This document shows, piece by piece, positions 24,265-34,935 of a stretch of 64,000 bases of DNA; position 1 is the stretch's first letter; each line of letters starts with the position of its first letter. Source of the stretch: Magnolia sinica (lineage: Eukaryota; Streptophyta; Magnoliopsida; Magnoliales; Magnoliaceae); assembly GCF_029962835.1 (NCBI RefSeq), contig NC_080583.1, forward strand, positions 46,789,658-46,853,657, read 5' to 3'. The position numbers and the translations under genes are program-made. The notes under the pieces were generated by a model. It was not told where the DNA came from. It searched no databases and was given only the letters and a program-made list of their open reading frames with translations.

Positions 24265-26621
24265 CTAGTGTAACAGACTTGATTCATCAATCTGACTAAT
24301 GGTTATATTTTTTATGAGGCTCGTCAGCAAATCAATTGCCGTAGCCTCTAGCTTATCTATGGGGGTTGAGACTTCACAAGTTAGCCATTTTTTAAAACAA
24401 TCCTCACTAAAGTAATCTAATAAATTATCGATATCGTCTTCTTCTTTAGATTTATCATATGCTTTGGCATCTTTGAGGACAACTCTGCTCTCTTGATTGA
24501 TAGGTAAAATGATTGCTTCAACCACATTTACTGCTGTCTGTTCCTCTGACGAAAGGACTCGTTAAAATGGGTGCGGCAACTTGGGTTCTAGCCAAAGATG
24601 AATGTCACTTTCTTCTGTTTTTCTTTTCAATGCGGCCATATTCCTCTGCCAACGACGCTTCTATGTCTTGTTCATATTTTTAGGAATCATAGGGAAATTT
24701 GGATGTGTAAGCCGCTTCCATAACCCTTCCTGCATAACAGGCAGTTTAACCATTCGCATTGAAAATAACCTTAGATGATGCTATCGGTCATATGTCAACC
24801 GCTCCGACCGTTAGCGACCTAGACTGTCGCTATGGGCACATCTCCCAGGATGATCCTTAATGTGACAAGGAATTTTCCTGGCATAGCGGTTGCATAGTTG
24901 AGGCATCCACTGCTGCTTGGGAAAGTATTGGACTCTTGTTCTGCATAGACTTCCGGAACTGAGCTCTACTTTCGGTCAAGGTTGATCCCTCAAGTTGGCT
25001 GTGATCGTATTTATCTCCATGCTAGCTGGGAATGGATCAGTATCGATCAACATAGCGTATTTTTCTTTCTCATTAAATTTCAACAATCCCCGATGGATAT
25101 ATTCTTAAAATAGATTCCTGAAAATGACACACTTATTAGTGGAGTAAGAACGAGACCCATGCCATTTACAATAGTCAACCTTTTTGAGTTCCTCGGCCGA
25201 AGGTACTTTATGATTGACAAGAAGCTTAATGAACTTCATTTCCAACATGAAGTCAAAAATTTCCTCATCTCGAGTAATATCAAAGGTGTATACATTTTGA
25301 GTTTTTTGAGTTATTGGGGCGGCTGATTCTGCCATTACCAATGCTAAGCAAACTAGTGGTTTCTTAGCTACCACTTCAGCAATTATGATTTCGTAATTAA
25401 GATCATTATAATATATTCCAATTGATGAGTTCGCCTGCCTAGCCCCCTTTTAAAGCAATTCTTCATATCAAGATCATATAAATTAGCAAACTTCATGCTT
25501 ATAAATTTTTGTGAAGTTTATATTCTAAAATGTCTTGCGCAAGTTACATAAATTCAACTTCAATCATGACCACTTTACAATGGCTCTTTGCCCATTTAAA
25601 TCGTATGATATAACTTTCACATGATTTGTCAAGCAACTGCTGGAATCATGCGAGATTAGCCATGGCGATGTCTCTATTCTTAGAAAAGAATTGAGCATGA
25701 AACTTTTCCTCTAACTCTTGCCAAGTATGAATTGAATCTGGCAACAAATTAGAATACCATGTGAAGGCCACAAAAGTTAGTGAATGACCGAATAGCTGCA
25801 ATTTATAATAATCATTATTGGCTAGTTCACCTCATTGCATAGTGAATCGGCTGACATGTTCGATAGTCGATTGACCATGCTCCCCTAAAAATAGGGCAAA
25901 GTTGATGTTGCCAATCTACTCATTTTAGGTATGGCTTATGATAAGCAAGAATAACATTTCGACCCAATACCTCGCTTACAACTTCTTGCACTAGTTGCAA
26001 TATCTGGTTGCGATCAACTCGCGGAGGTTCCACGGCTAGCCAATTATCCTGCCCAAATCTATTAATATTCTCTTGAAATCTAGGACCTTACAAAGGGTAG
26101 AACCCCATTCATTGTCCTTGATTTTTATTGTGAAAATTTCTAGCTTCCTGCTCCGGTCGTCTGACCTCTACAGGAAGCGGGATATTCCTCACCTCCCGAG
26201 TAATGGGCAATGTATTACACTACAAGTATGGTGTCGGCACGAAAGGGATGGCATTGCTAACCGAACTACATTTATTTTGTTGTGTAGGTTGCGTTCGCTT
26301 CGTCACAATGGCCAGTAATAATTTCATGACCTTGGTTTGGCTAGTCATATAATGGTTAGTACTCTCAGTCTATTGACGAAGTTGTTCCGCTTGAATCCTT
26401 GTATTTTCCTACACCAACTGGATGCTTATATGCACATCCCTTAGTATCATTGATACTTCATCTGAAATAATCAGGCAAGCCGTAGACAGCCTGCTTTCGG
26501 CCGGATTAATATTCAAAATAATTTCACTTAGAGGTGCCTGAACCTGCACCTCACCCACCAGAGGTGGTGCAATCAGCGTTATGGGTTCGTTCCTGGCAAT
26601 TCTGCCACTCCTTCGTTGCAT
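24265..26621 (-). pseudogene. E3 gag, heavily broken
   Basis: The start is taken at 26621 (MQRRSGRIARNEP). Only pieces remain open: 26621-26409, 25374-25105 (EDVDYCKWHGSRSY-like region, where the zinc-knuckle part VDYCKWHGSRSYSTNKC is readable) and 24525-24265. The rest has many stops in all frames. The identification rests on position and on the CKWH...C motif common in Tat Gag proteins. Confidence 0.65.
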
Positions 26622-26705
26622 TCTAGCAATGATCGAATCGGTAACCTACAATGTGGTCCCACCGGGCGTGCTAGAAAACTCTTTGTCATTGTTTGAACGC
26701 TCCTC

Positions 26706-26726
26706 TTCCTATCACAGGTGATAAAT
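26706..26726 (-). other. E3 degenerate primer-binding site
   Basis: On the minus strand, next to the LTR, the sequence reads ATTTATCACCTGTGATAGGAA. It resembles the common plant gypsy form (TTGGCGCCGTCTGTGGGAA) with several changes. Weak on its own; supported by position between gag and LTR. Confidence 0.45.
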
Positions 26727-26727
26727 A

Positions 26728-27569
26728 TGGAAGCGTGCTAGAAATGGGATTGTGTTTCGAATTCAAACCGAATAACAATGATCCCAAGCACCAAAGTGGG
26801 TAAACACTGGGTATGACTAAAGTCTAAGTAGATCGGTCACCTATTTGACCACTCGCTCAAAGTGTAAATTAATCAGGCGATAGTTAGAGGGTGGTGTTCA
26901 TCCTCTAATGATTAGTTTCTCCTTGCCTTCTGTATGAAAGGACTTTCTCAATGCATGAATAACAGAATGCAGAGTGATAATTTGAAAATTCGACCGCTAA
27001 AGAGTATTTAGATTCTAGCTATCGACTATTGTATTTATGCTACAGATTATATTAGAGAAAGCAAGTAAATGAAATAAGTAAATGATTACTCTAAAGGCAA
27101 GAAATTACTTGATATAAGATGCAATTACACTATGGAATGTAAATTTGACAAGATATTTGAAAGGTATTTTGAAGATAATTGATTTGTTTGAGTTAGTTTG
27201 AGATAACTTTTTCTATCAAAATCTCCTTCCATTTATAATTATGAACCAGCAGTGCTGGATTCTTCTCATGATCTGACAGTTACCATAATCATTTTTGCCC
27301 ATGTTCTGCTTGCAGATCCTTCCCATGATCTAACATTTCCAAAGCACTTGTTCATGATGATTTAACTATCGTCTAATCAATCATTTGAACTCGGACACAC
27401 CCCAATGATTATTTGCCATATGCAAGTCATGTGATAGAATCACCTGGAATTCGGTCACACATTCTCACTGCCATCTTTCGACCGTTAATCCTCATACACG
27501 TGTGAACCATAGGAATCTAACCGTAACGGGGTCCAGTAGAATAGGGTACAAACACCCATTCTACTGTCA
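26728..27569 (-). repeat. E3 5' LTR (right LTR), about 840 bp
   Basis: It starts TGGAAGCG after the primer site and ends near CTACTGTCA. Just beyond, RNase H codons of E4 resume. No second copy is in the window, so the outer border is inferred from where E4 homology begins and may be off by about ten bases. Confidence 0.5.
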
Positions 27570-27760
27570 TCCTGACACTTTCGGTCTTTGTAAAACTTGG
27601 CAGAGTGGTCGATCGATTGGAACCACAACAATATGAGCCTGCGAGTATGGTCGAAGGTGTTGAGGTGATACGGTCAGGGTTAGCTCTAACTTCTTTATAT
27701 CTAGGTATCTCGGCAACTGATTTATCAAGACAGTCTCCTTCTAATCGGGTTGGTTGATAT
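27570..27760 (-). pseudogene. Extra RNase H/connection fragment next to E4
   Basis: Minus-strand codons read RYLDIKKLELTLTVSPQHLR and VPIDRPLCQVLQRPKVSG. This is the same part of RNase H already present at 28340-28510 (RYPDIKKLALA, LCQVL). So the segment is present twice, on both sides of the archaeal-type RNase H. It could be a local duplication or a piece of a related element. Confidence 0.65.
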
Positions 27761-27779
27761 TGGGCTTGAGCAAGAACTC

Positions 27780-28300
27780 GATCGGTATGGTCTTGGCGAG
27801 ATCATCATCAATTGCTGTGGCCAGCTTTACTAGAGCATCTGCCTAGGAATTTTCTGACCTGGGAACTAGGGTGACCTCACACTTTTCAAAATCGTTGAGC
27901 AATTCTTATGCTTTTTGTAGGTAAGTGATCACCTTTTTCCTTTTAGCTTGATATTATGTGGTGACTTGGTTGACTATGAGCTGAGAATCATTGTAAACTT
28001 TTAAGTCTTGAGCTCCTATTGCCTTGGCTAGCCTAAGCCCAGCAACAAGCAACTTGTATTCTGCCTTATTATTGGAGGTTGGGAATTTGAATCTTAGGAC
28101 ATACTATATACTGGTCTAGTCTGGTGTGATGAGGATCAGACCTGCCCCACTTCCCTTCAAGTTTGATGATCTATCGACGTAGAGGGTCCATTCAAGTGGG
28201 TTGGCTTCTTGTTCGTTCTCTCTCCTGTGGGGGAATGGAATATGTGAACTAGGCGATGGAGTCAGCCATGGCTTGTCCATTAATAGCAGCTAGGGATCGA
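27780..28300 (-). pseudogene. E4 archaeal-type RNase H, broken
   Basis: Readable as WTLYVDRSSNLKGSGAGLIL, FPTSNNKAEYKLLVAGLRLA and VTLVPRSENS, the three classic blocks of the Tat second RNase H, with stops between them. Confidence 0.75.
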
Positions 28301-28339
28301 TATAGGACATCGAACTCCCTGTGTTCGATTGCCCACTTT

Positions 28340-29587
28340 GTGAATCGCCTTGATGCTACAGACTTTTAGAGTACTTGGCAGAGTGGCCGATCAGATGAAA
28401 TACTGATAACATGAGCCTAAAATTATGGTCGGAGATGTCGCGATGATATGATTGTGCCAGCGCCAACTTTTTTATGTCAGGATATCGCATCTCAGCTTGA
28501 GCCATAGCCTTACTCTCGTAGTATACCTAGAGTTATTTGTTCCCGACCTCTCATATTATGGTTAAGCTTATTGTTGTGGTCAAGAATGCTAAATATAGCA
28601 ATAGTGGTTCTCCCTGTTTGGGTTTGGAGAGTAGCGGAGGTGACCCAGATATTCATTAAGTTATTGAAACGCTTGCCCCCAGTCGCTTGTCTAGGTTGGT
28701 TTCATGTATCCTTTTAGTTGCTTGAAGAATGGTAGGCACCTGTCTGTATACTAGAGACAAACCTATTCAGAGTTGATATCCTACCTTTGAGGCATTGAAT
28801 TTCTTTCGTAGTTCTAGGGGAGTTCAGAATGGCTCGGATCTTGTCGGGGTTTACCTCTATTCCTCTCTAATTGACTAGGAAGCTGAGAAATTTTCCTGAG
28901 CAAACATCAAAAGTGGACTTATTCGGGTTTAATTTCATTCGGTACCTTCTCAGAATCGCGAACATTTCCCCCAAGTCTATCATGTGATCTGTCGCTTTAG
29001 TACTTTTAATGAGCATGTCATAGATGTAGACTTCTATCATGCTTCTGATCTGTTTGGCAAATATCTTATTAACAAGTCGCTAGTAGGTCCCCCCGACATT
29101 CTTTAATCCAAAGTGCATGACTTTGTACCATAGAGTCCTTTATCAGTGATGAACGTTGTCTTATGTTTGTCATGCTTATGCATGGCGATTTGATTATTTC
29201 CTGAATAGGCATCCATAAAACTAAGGAGCTCGTGCCCGACAGTGTTATCAACCAGCTAGTCGATTCTCGGGAGGGGAAAGTTGTCTTTCGAGGATGTCTT
29301 ATTTAGGTCGGTATAGTAGATACATATCACCATTTCTCATTGGCCTTGTTCACTAATATAACTTTCGCCAACCAGTTGGGAGAGTAGATCTCCTTGATGA
29401 ACCCGGCCTCGAGGAGTTTATTAACCTCTTCACCAGTGGTTGTAAAGCTTTTAGGGTAAAACGCGTATTGCTTTTGTCTTATTGGCTTGTGGTCTGGATC
29501 GACATTTAGTCGATGGACCATCACCTCTGGATCTATGCCGGGCATGTCTTGGTGAGACCAGATGAAGACATCAAAGTGAAGACTCAA
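28340..29587 (-). pseudogene. E4 reverse transcriptase and RNase H, broken
   Basis: Piece 29587-29327 begins the RT (HQDMPGIDPEVMVHRLNVDP, VNKLLEAGFIKEIYSPNWLA). The palm continues through 29251-29069. The region around 28990-29050 would hold the catalytic YxDD but is degraded. RNase H follows to about 28340 (FTKWAIEHREFDVLYR). Multiple stops. Confidence 0.8.
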
Positions 29588-29599
29588 TGGGTCAATGAT

Positions 29600-32480
29600 C
29601 TCCGCCTAGTGCCCTGGTTCGAGTAACAGTCTGACCTGGACTATGTAGGTCGAGTCACTCTCCGAGAGTGGTATTGCCACGAGGTCTTCCCCTATCAATA
29701 GAATCCTCCCATGGATCCAGGGAGGTGATGTGGATTGTCTGTTGTCACTGGGCTTTTACTTAGAGCCTTGTTGAGTAGCATTGTCGAGCCTCATGTTCAT
29801 CACCCCTGACTTAGCCAGCACCGTGCCTAATTGGGAATTTGATTGTGAGGTGATAAGTGGATACTACAGCCCTTAGGTGTTAGAGATTCTCTTCCCAGGA
29901 TCACGTTGTAGACTGATGGACAATCTACTACAAGGAATTCGATCATTGTGGTGGTCTAGTTAACGCCTTCGCCGGCAGTTACCGACAGCAAAATTCTCCC
30001 TTTAAAGGTCACCTTCTCCCTCACGAAGCCAAGCAGGGGATGAAATTGCAGTAGAACTGCTGGTACTAAACTACGAAGTATGACCAAATGTCCTAGAGGG
30101 GGGGTGAATAGGACTTTTTAAGATTATTTTCTAATAAGTACAAACAATTCCTAACTTTTAATCAGAAAGATAAGGCAAAGTAACTCAAAGGCTTCCAAGC
30201 CAATAGAGGGTCCAATTCGCTTAGGCTATCACAAGATTTATAAATAAAGTACAAGCTTATAGGGATTGTGAATGTGATGGTGTGTGGGATATGATTTCTA
30301 ATCAACGCTTATACATTAACTAAATCATGCATCATAAAGATCAAATGATAAACATAAGCATAACTAAATAAATATACTCAAAGAAATCCCAAACACATTC
30401 ATATATGGTGGTTCGGTTACTTGCCTACTCCCATCCTGGCGAATGCACTCTCTCCTAGAGTGTACCGGATTTCACTATCCAATGATTTCAAATCAAGTTA
30501 ACCAAGAACCTTTACAACCTACACAAGGTTAACTAGGAGACCTACACAAGGTTCCGCTAAATGCCTACACAAGGCAACAAGTCCTACACAAGGACACTAC
30601 TTGGGATCCTACACAAGGTATCCCATGCCTACGCAAGGCAATACGTCCTACACAAGGACACACGTCCTACATAAGGACACAACGTCCTACACAAGAACGC
30701 AACGTATTCTCCCGTCTGAGGCCTACAACTAGGACTTGGCAAGTTTGGCACTCAAACCCTGAATCCCAATCCTACACAAGGAAAGGGCTTCAAATACAGT
30801 AGACTCTCAGTACTTATAAATAAGTGGATGAGTCTCGTTCTCGCACAATGTGAAAAGCTTCAATGATGATGAAGAGTCTTCAGCTCCCTTTGAACCACAA
30901 CATGCTTGTGATGTCAACAAATGCTCCAAGGTTATGAGGTTTAGGGTTTTGATCATCTCTATTTAAATGGTATGATTTAAATCCATAGAGAAGTTCCCAT
31001 GAGTTATGCATTCAAGAGTTCCAACACTTAGGATTTTGGTTGGTTGGCAACTCAGTGAATGTTAAAGTTCATTATTCAATCCAAGCAAAGAAGATGAAGA
31101 GTTAGTGCTTGTGTCAAGGATTATATGATGAACTCTAATGGGAAAGAGAGAGTGAGAAGAGGGTATGTAGATCTTGGAATAACAGGCTCAAACTCTCTTA
31201 GATTCTAGCTCCTTTTACAAAGATCAACACTAGTGTATTTATAGTGTTGAAATCCCAACGATAAAAAAATGGGCAGAAATTTGATATTATTGATTCCATC
31301 GAAGGGTGTTCGATGTTATCAAAATTTAAATTTCGATATCATCAAACCATCTTTGATTGCATCGACTCTCTACTCAAGATGTTCATTTGAGAGTAGGATA
31401 GATTCTAACTATTTTTCATCAAGCATCTTTCAATGATATCGAGTTTACTTCGATTCATTGAGGGGCGCTCAATTCCATCGATATTTCTTTTATAAAATAC
31501 ACAAAGGTTGCTGGACAGTTTTGTCCCTTGTTCGATTCCATCGAAGAGTCCTTCAATCCATCAAAGTTTGAATTTCGATGTTATTGAATGGTCTTCAATA
31601 AACTCGAAGAAAATAGGTTTTCTTTGAAAGCATGCTGGACAAAACTAAGTTTCGATGTTATCGAATAGACTTCGATGCCATTAATAACTTACTCTCGATA
31701 ACATCGAGGAGGCTTCGATGTCATCGAGGAGCACTTAGAGTATTCTTTGATTCTTTGGAAGAGGTCCAAGGTTGAAGCAATCGAAGGCCATTCGATTTCA
31801 TTGAAGCATAAACTTTAATGATATTGAATAGCTATCAATGCTATCGAGGTTTCCAACATATCTTTTATTTTATTGCTAGACAAAATGGGCATTCATTCGA
31901 TACTATCGAATGATGTTCGATGTTATCGAAGATTCTCTCAATTGCAACTTGATGTACTTGACCAGGACTTGTGATTTTTCTAGTTTTCATTCTTTCTTCC
32001 ATTTACCAATTTGACGAGAAGATTATTAATTCCTTTTTATAAGGTAAGTTGGGATTATATGGGGGCATATAACTGCTAGGGTTTGTTGTGGGATGATGAG
32101 GCTATGGTTTATCAGTTTAAGCTTGATCATCGCCTTCATCTTTGTTGAGGCTTAGTCTTGATATCTTCATTTAAGATCTCACTTGGACTGACTGACTGAA
32201 CACTCACATATATTAACAAACAAGGGCACTTTCAGGGGAGACTAGACAAGTCACAATATAGATCTCCTGACCACCATCTTGTCGAATGCAGTGGCAAATA
32301 GAATGTCAGCTAAGCTACCGGTGTCGAATAATATCCGATGTATCTTATGGTTGGCCATAATCGTGGTGACCACCAGGACATCGTCGTGCAGGTGGTGGAG
32401 CCCTTATGCATCTTCTTCTATGAAAGTCAAGCTACAAGAGCTTAGCCTTTATTCCTTTGTAGTCATGTCGATAAGGTAGA
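29600..32480 (-). pseudogene. E4 protease, split by repeat copy A
   Basis: Right of copy A, minus-strand codons at about 32260-32400 read VLVVTTIMANHKIHRILFDT and GSLADILFATAFDKM, the active-site half of the protease. Left of copy A, codons around 30000-30070 read QFHPLLGFVREKVTFKG, the downstream half. The 2.16 kb unknown repeat (30079-32234) lies exactly between them. Confidence 0.72.
30079..32234 (+). mobile_element. Copy A of an unclassified ~2 kb repeat family
   Basis: It starts TATGACCAAATGTCC then TAGAGGGGGGG and TGAATAGGAC, and ends ACAAACAAGGGCACTTTCA. Inside, in order: a conserved block ending near 30530 (TTTCACTATCCAATGATTT), many CCTACACAAGG repeats (30515-30790), and a long tract of TCGAT...ATCGA palindromic motifs (31300-31950). 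There is no open coding region and no recognisable transposase. Ends match copies B and C. A clear target duplication was not found. Confidence 0.75.
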
Positions 32481-32881
32481 TGTGATGCTCCTTCTCGCTG
32501 CCACTCTGAGCATGTGCTTGGTATGCCCAATTTTAGTCTCCACCACCAGCTTGCCCACCGAATATGGTGTGTATCTCACCTGTCGCTTTGTTATTATTCT
32601 AGTCATCAATTCGCTCCGCTTACTTGGTCGGTTGGTTATCCCTTTCTTTCTCGACGAACTCTCGTAGATGTCCCTTTTGGATAAGGGACTTGATTTCTTC
32701 TTTCAGATTAAAACACTCCGTCATATTATGAGCGTGGTATTAATGGAAATTGAATATTTTCTCTTGTCTCTTTTCTCAGCATCAACCTTTATCTTGCTTG
32801 GCCATTTCGGGATTCTTTTATCGCGTACCTCCGTGAGCACTTGCCTTGGTATTGTGTTCAAGGGAGTGTAGGAGCAAAAGT

Positions 32882-33173
32882 TGCTTTTCTGTCGACAGTT
32901 AGTACGCTAGCCTTTGATTTGCTTGTCCTCCTTCTTCCTTTTGATGTTAGTGGTAGAAAGCTCCCCCTCTTCCTTTTGCTTTCTATCCTTAGCCGAGCTA
33001 TTTCTGCCTCTGGTAGCCCTTAAAAGTGGCTTTTCAGTCGACGGCTAAAACGCTGGCCTTTGATTTGCTTGTCCTCCTTCTTCCTTTTGATGTTAGTGGC
33101 AGAAAGCTCCCCCTCTTCCTTTTACTTTCTGCACTTAGCCGAGCTATTTCTGCCTCTAGTAGTCCTCCATGAA
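32882..33173. repeat. 146-bp tandem duplication in E4 gag
   Basis: CCTTTGATTTGCTTGTCCTC occurs at 32911 and again at 33057, 146 bp apart. The match extends on both sides (TTTTCNGTCGACNG upstream; CTTAGCCGAGCTATTTCTGC downstream) with about a dozen differences. Confidence 0.9.
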
Positions 33174-33567
33174 CTGAGGAGCTCCTCTGCATTTGAATAT
33201 TTTTTAGTTCGGTTAAGCAGGTTAGTGAGAGTAGTCGGAGGATTATTACTAATTGAGAAGAGGAACTTCCCATGTTTAAGGCCAACTACCATGGTGCAAG
33301 AGTTATTTGGTCGAAGTAACAATTTACCTGGATGCTTCGGCATTAGAGCGGATAATGTAATATCTCAACAACTTGTCCTCCCTTTGAGTAATCGTGAGAA
33401 GGTAAGTTGACGGCTTTCTCCTATCTTTCCCACCAATGAACTGAGTGATTAAAGCTTTACTAAGTTGAATGACGGAGTTGATGGACTTTGGCTTCATGTG
33501 TCTATACCATTTATGTGTAACTCCTTACTAGGTCAGGGAGAATGCTCTGCACATTAAGGGTCAGGGT

Positions 33568-33741
33568 GTTCTCAGTCAATTTCACCAAATTCTCGATCAA
33601 TTTCATTGATTTCTCGATCAATTTCACCGAGTTGTTGGTCAATTTTCCCAAGTTCTCAATCAAATTATCGAGTTCTTGGTCAATTTTCCTAAGAATTCAG
33701 TCAATTTGAACGAGTTCTCAGTCAATTTTCCCGACCACCAA
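33568..33741 (+). repeat. 21-bp repeat array I (about 8 units)
   Basis: Degenerate units of the form GTTCTCGGTCAATTTC plus ACCGA, all in the same orientation. The array interrupts sequence that otherwise reads as E4 gag. Same motif as arrays II-IV. Confidence 0.85.
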
Positions 33742-34313
33742 CAAGTGTTGGCATATTTGTATAGCCCTGGCCCTTAACTCTTTCATAAAGTTGTAACTTT
33801 TGGGCTGCTAGTTTATAACCAAACTTGATGTGTGGGCCAAGGACAATTCCCTACACATATTCATGTAGCCACAGCCCAGATCGATTATTAGTGACTGTCG
33901 ATTCGAGATATGGCCTTCAAGGCTTATCGGTGCATCGAATAATTGCACGGTTGTGTCTGAATGTAGATCTCTTAGTGAGGCATATACCCCTGGTATAAAT
34001 GAACTCATAAGCCCCCATCGAACCTCGTTGGTTAGAAACAACCTCCCCTAGGGTCGTTATGTTAGACAAAGGGTCATTGGGGTTATTTGTGCATATATTG
34101 GTACTATAAGTAGCCTACAATTTCAATCTCTTTCTTCCCTTCAGTCTATTTGCAACCCTATCCTCAGAGAGAGAGAGAGAGAAGAGAAGACATGAGAAAG
34201 CGTGAGAGAGATTGGTTAGAAGAGGTTTCCCTTCTCCCCTTAAATCTGCAATGTAGCCATGACCGAGTCCGACATCGGAGTCTCTACAGGGAAGAATAGA
34301 GGTAATCGTAATC
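33742..34313. other. Unassigned stretch with (AG)n
   Basis: No gene recognised. It contains a short (GA)n run at about 34163-34183 and a TATA-like CTATAAGTAG at 34103. Open frames on the minus strand (34041-33808, 34315-34115) resemble nothing I know. It may be the LTR or leader of a Tat element. Confidence 0.4.
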
Positions 34314-34487
34314 AATCTTGTATGCTTAGGTCTTATAGTTGATTAGGTAATATTGTTAAATGAAAATAGTATACATCGATAACACCAGTAGTCACTTGTG
34401 AATCTTGTATGTTTAGGTCTTATAGTTGATTAGGTAACATTGTTAAATGAAAATAGTATATATAGATAACACCAGTAGTCGCTTATG
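34314..34487. repeat. 87-bp tandem duplication
   Basis: AATCTTGTATGCTTAGGTC at 34314 recurs as AATCTTGTATGTTTAGGTC at 34401. The two 87-bp units differ at a handful of positions and both end near ACACCAGTAGTC. Confidence 0.92.
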
Positions 34488-34935
34488 AGAAAGGGAAATC
34501 AGTTGGGAAGCTTGTCTCCTTCTCGTCCGTTTGGCAATCTACTTGCGGCCGACCCCTTCGTTGAGTCTTTGTCCACAAGTGTTGAAGGTAAACTTCGAAC
34601 CTAAATCCCCAAATCATGATGTCAGGGTAAAGTTTTCCCTAAATCTACAATGGTTGTTCCAATCATTTAGGTATCAGTCATCCTTTTCAAAACCCTAACC
34701 GTAGGGGCAAGTTCAAGATAGAGGGGGCAAATCCCTATTTGTATTATTATTGTGTATCTCACATGTATGATGAAATGCATGCTCATCTTAATGCATATTT
34801 TTGCTGATATTTGATTTCAGTTTGTAAATGAAAATGGTCAATTTCAAGGGTACTTGGTACTTACAACTTCGTACATGTCCCTTGTATAGTTTGTAATGAA
34901 ATTGCGATTAGACAACTACTATTGAAGTATGGATG
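34488..34935. other. Unassigned stretch
   Basis: AT-rich to mixed DNA between the 87-bp duplication and copy B. I see no coding region, RNA gene or repeat structure. Confidence 0.4.

Larger units (their letters stand above)
18556..27569 (-). mobile_element. E3: Ty3/gypsy Tat-lineage element, decayed; left end displaced by E1
   Basis: Order in its own (minus) direction: LTR 27569-26728, degenerate primer site, gag, protease, RT, RNase H, archaeal-type second RNase H, integrase, then an antisense ORF. A second RNase H domain and an antisense ORF after pol are known Tat-lineage traits. No left LTR is seen before 18555, where E1 begins, so it probably lies left of E1, outside the window. Its right edge cuts into the RNase H of E4, which suggests E3 inserted into E4. 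Confidence 0.75.
27570..33800 (-). mobile_element. E4: second Tat-lineage Ty3/gypsy element, decayed, split by copy A
   Basis: In its own direction: gag (about 33800-32480), protease (32480-32235, interrupted, resuming at 30078), RT (29587-29069), RNase H (to about 28340), archaeal-type RNase H (28300-27780), then a second RNase H piece at 27760-27570 where E3 cuts in. The family is shown by MVHRLNVDPDHKPIRQK, ILFDTGSLADILF and AIGAQDLKVYNDSQLIVNQV. Every gene is broken. LTRs were not identified. Confidence 0.75.
32481..33800 (-). pseudogene. E4 gag remnants
   Basis: Minus-strand open pieces at 33285-33034 and neighbouring frames contain the charged, Ser-rich C-terminal part of Gag (EAEIARLSAESKRKRGS). 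Piece 33530-33570 reads TLTLNVQSILPDLVRS. Recognition is weak and rests on order relative to the protease. The region is altered by a 146-bp tandem duplication and by a 21-bp repeat array. Confidence 0.5.
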
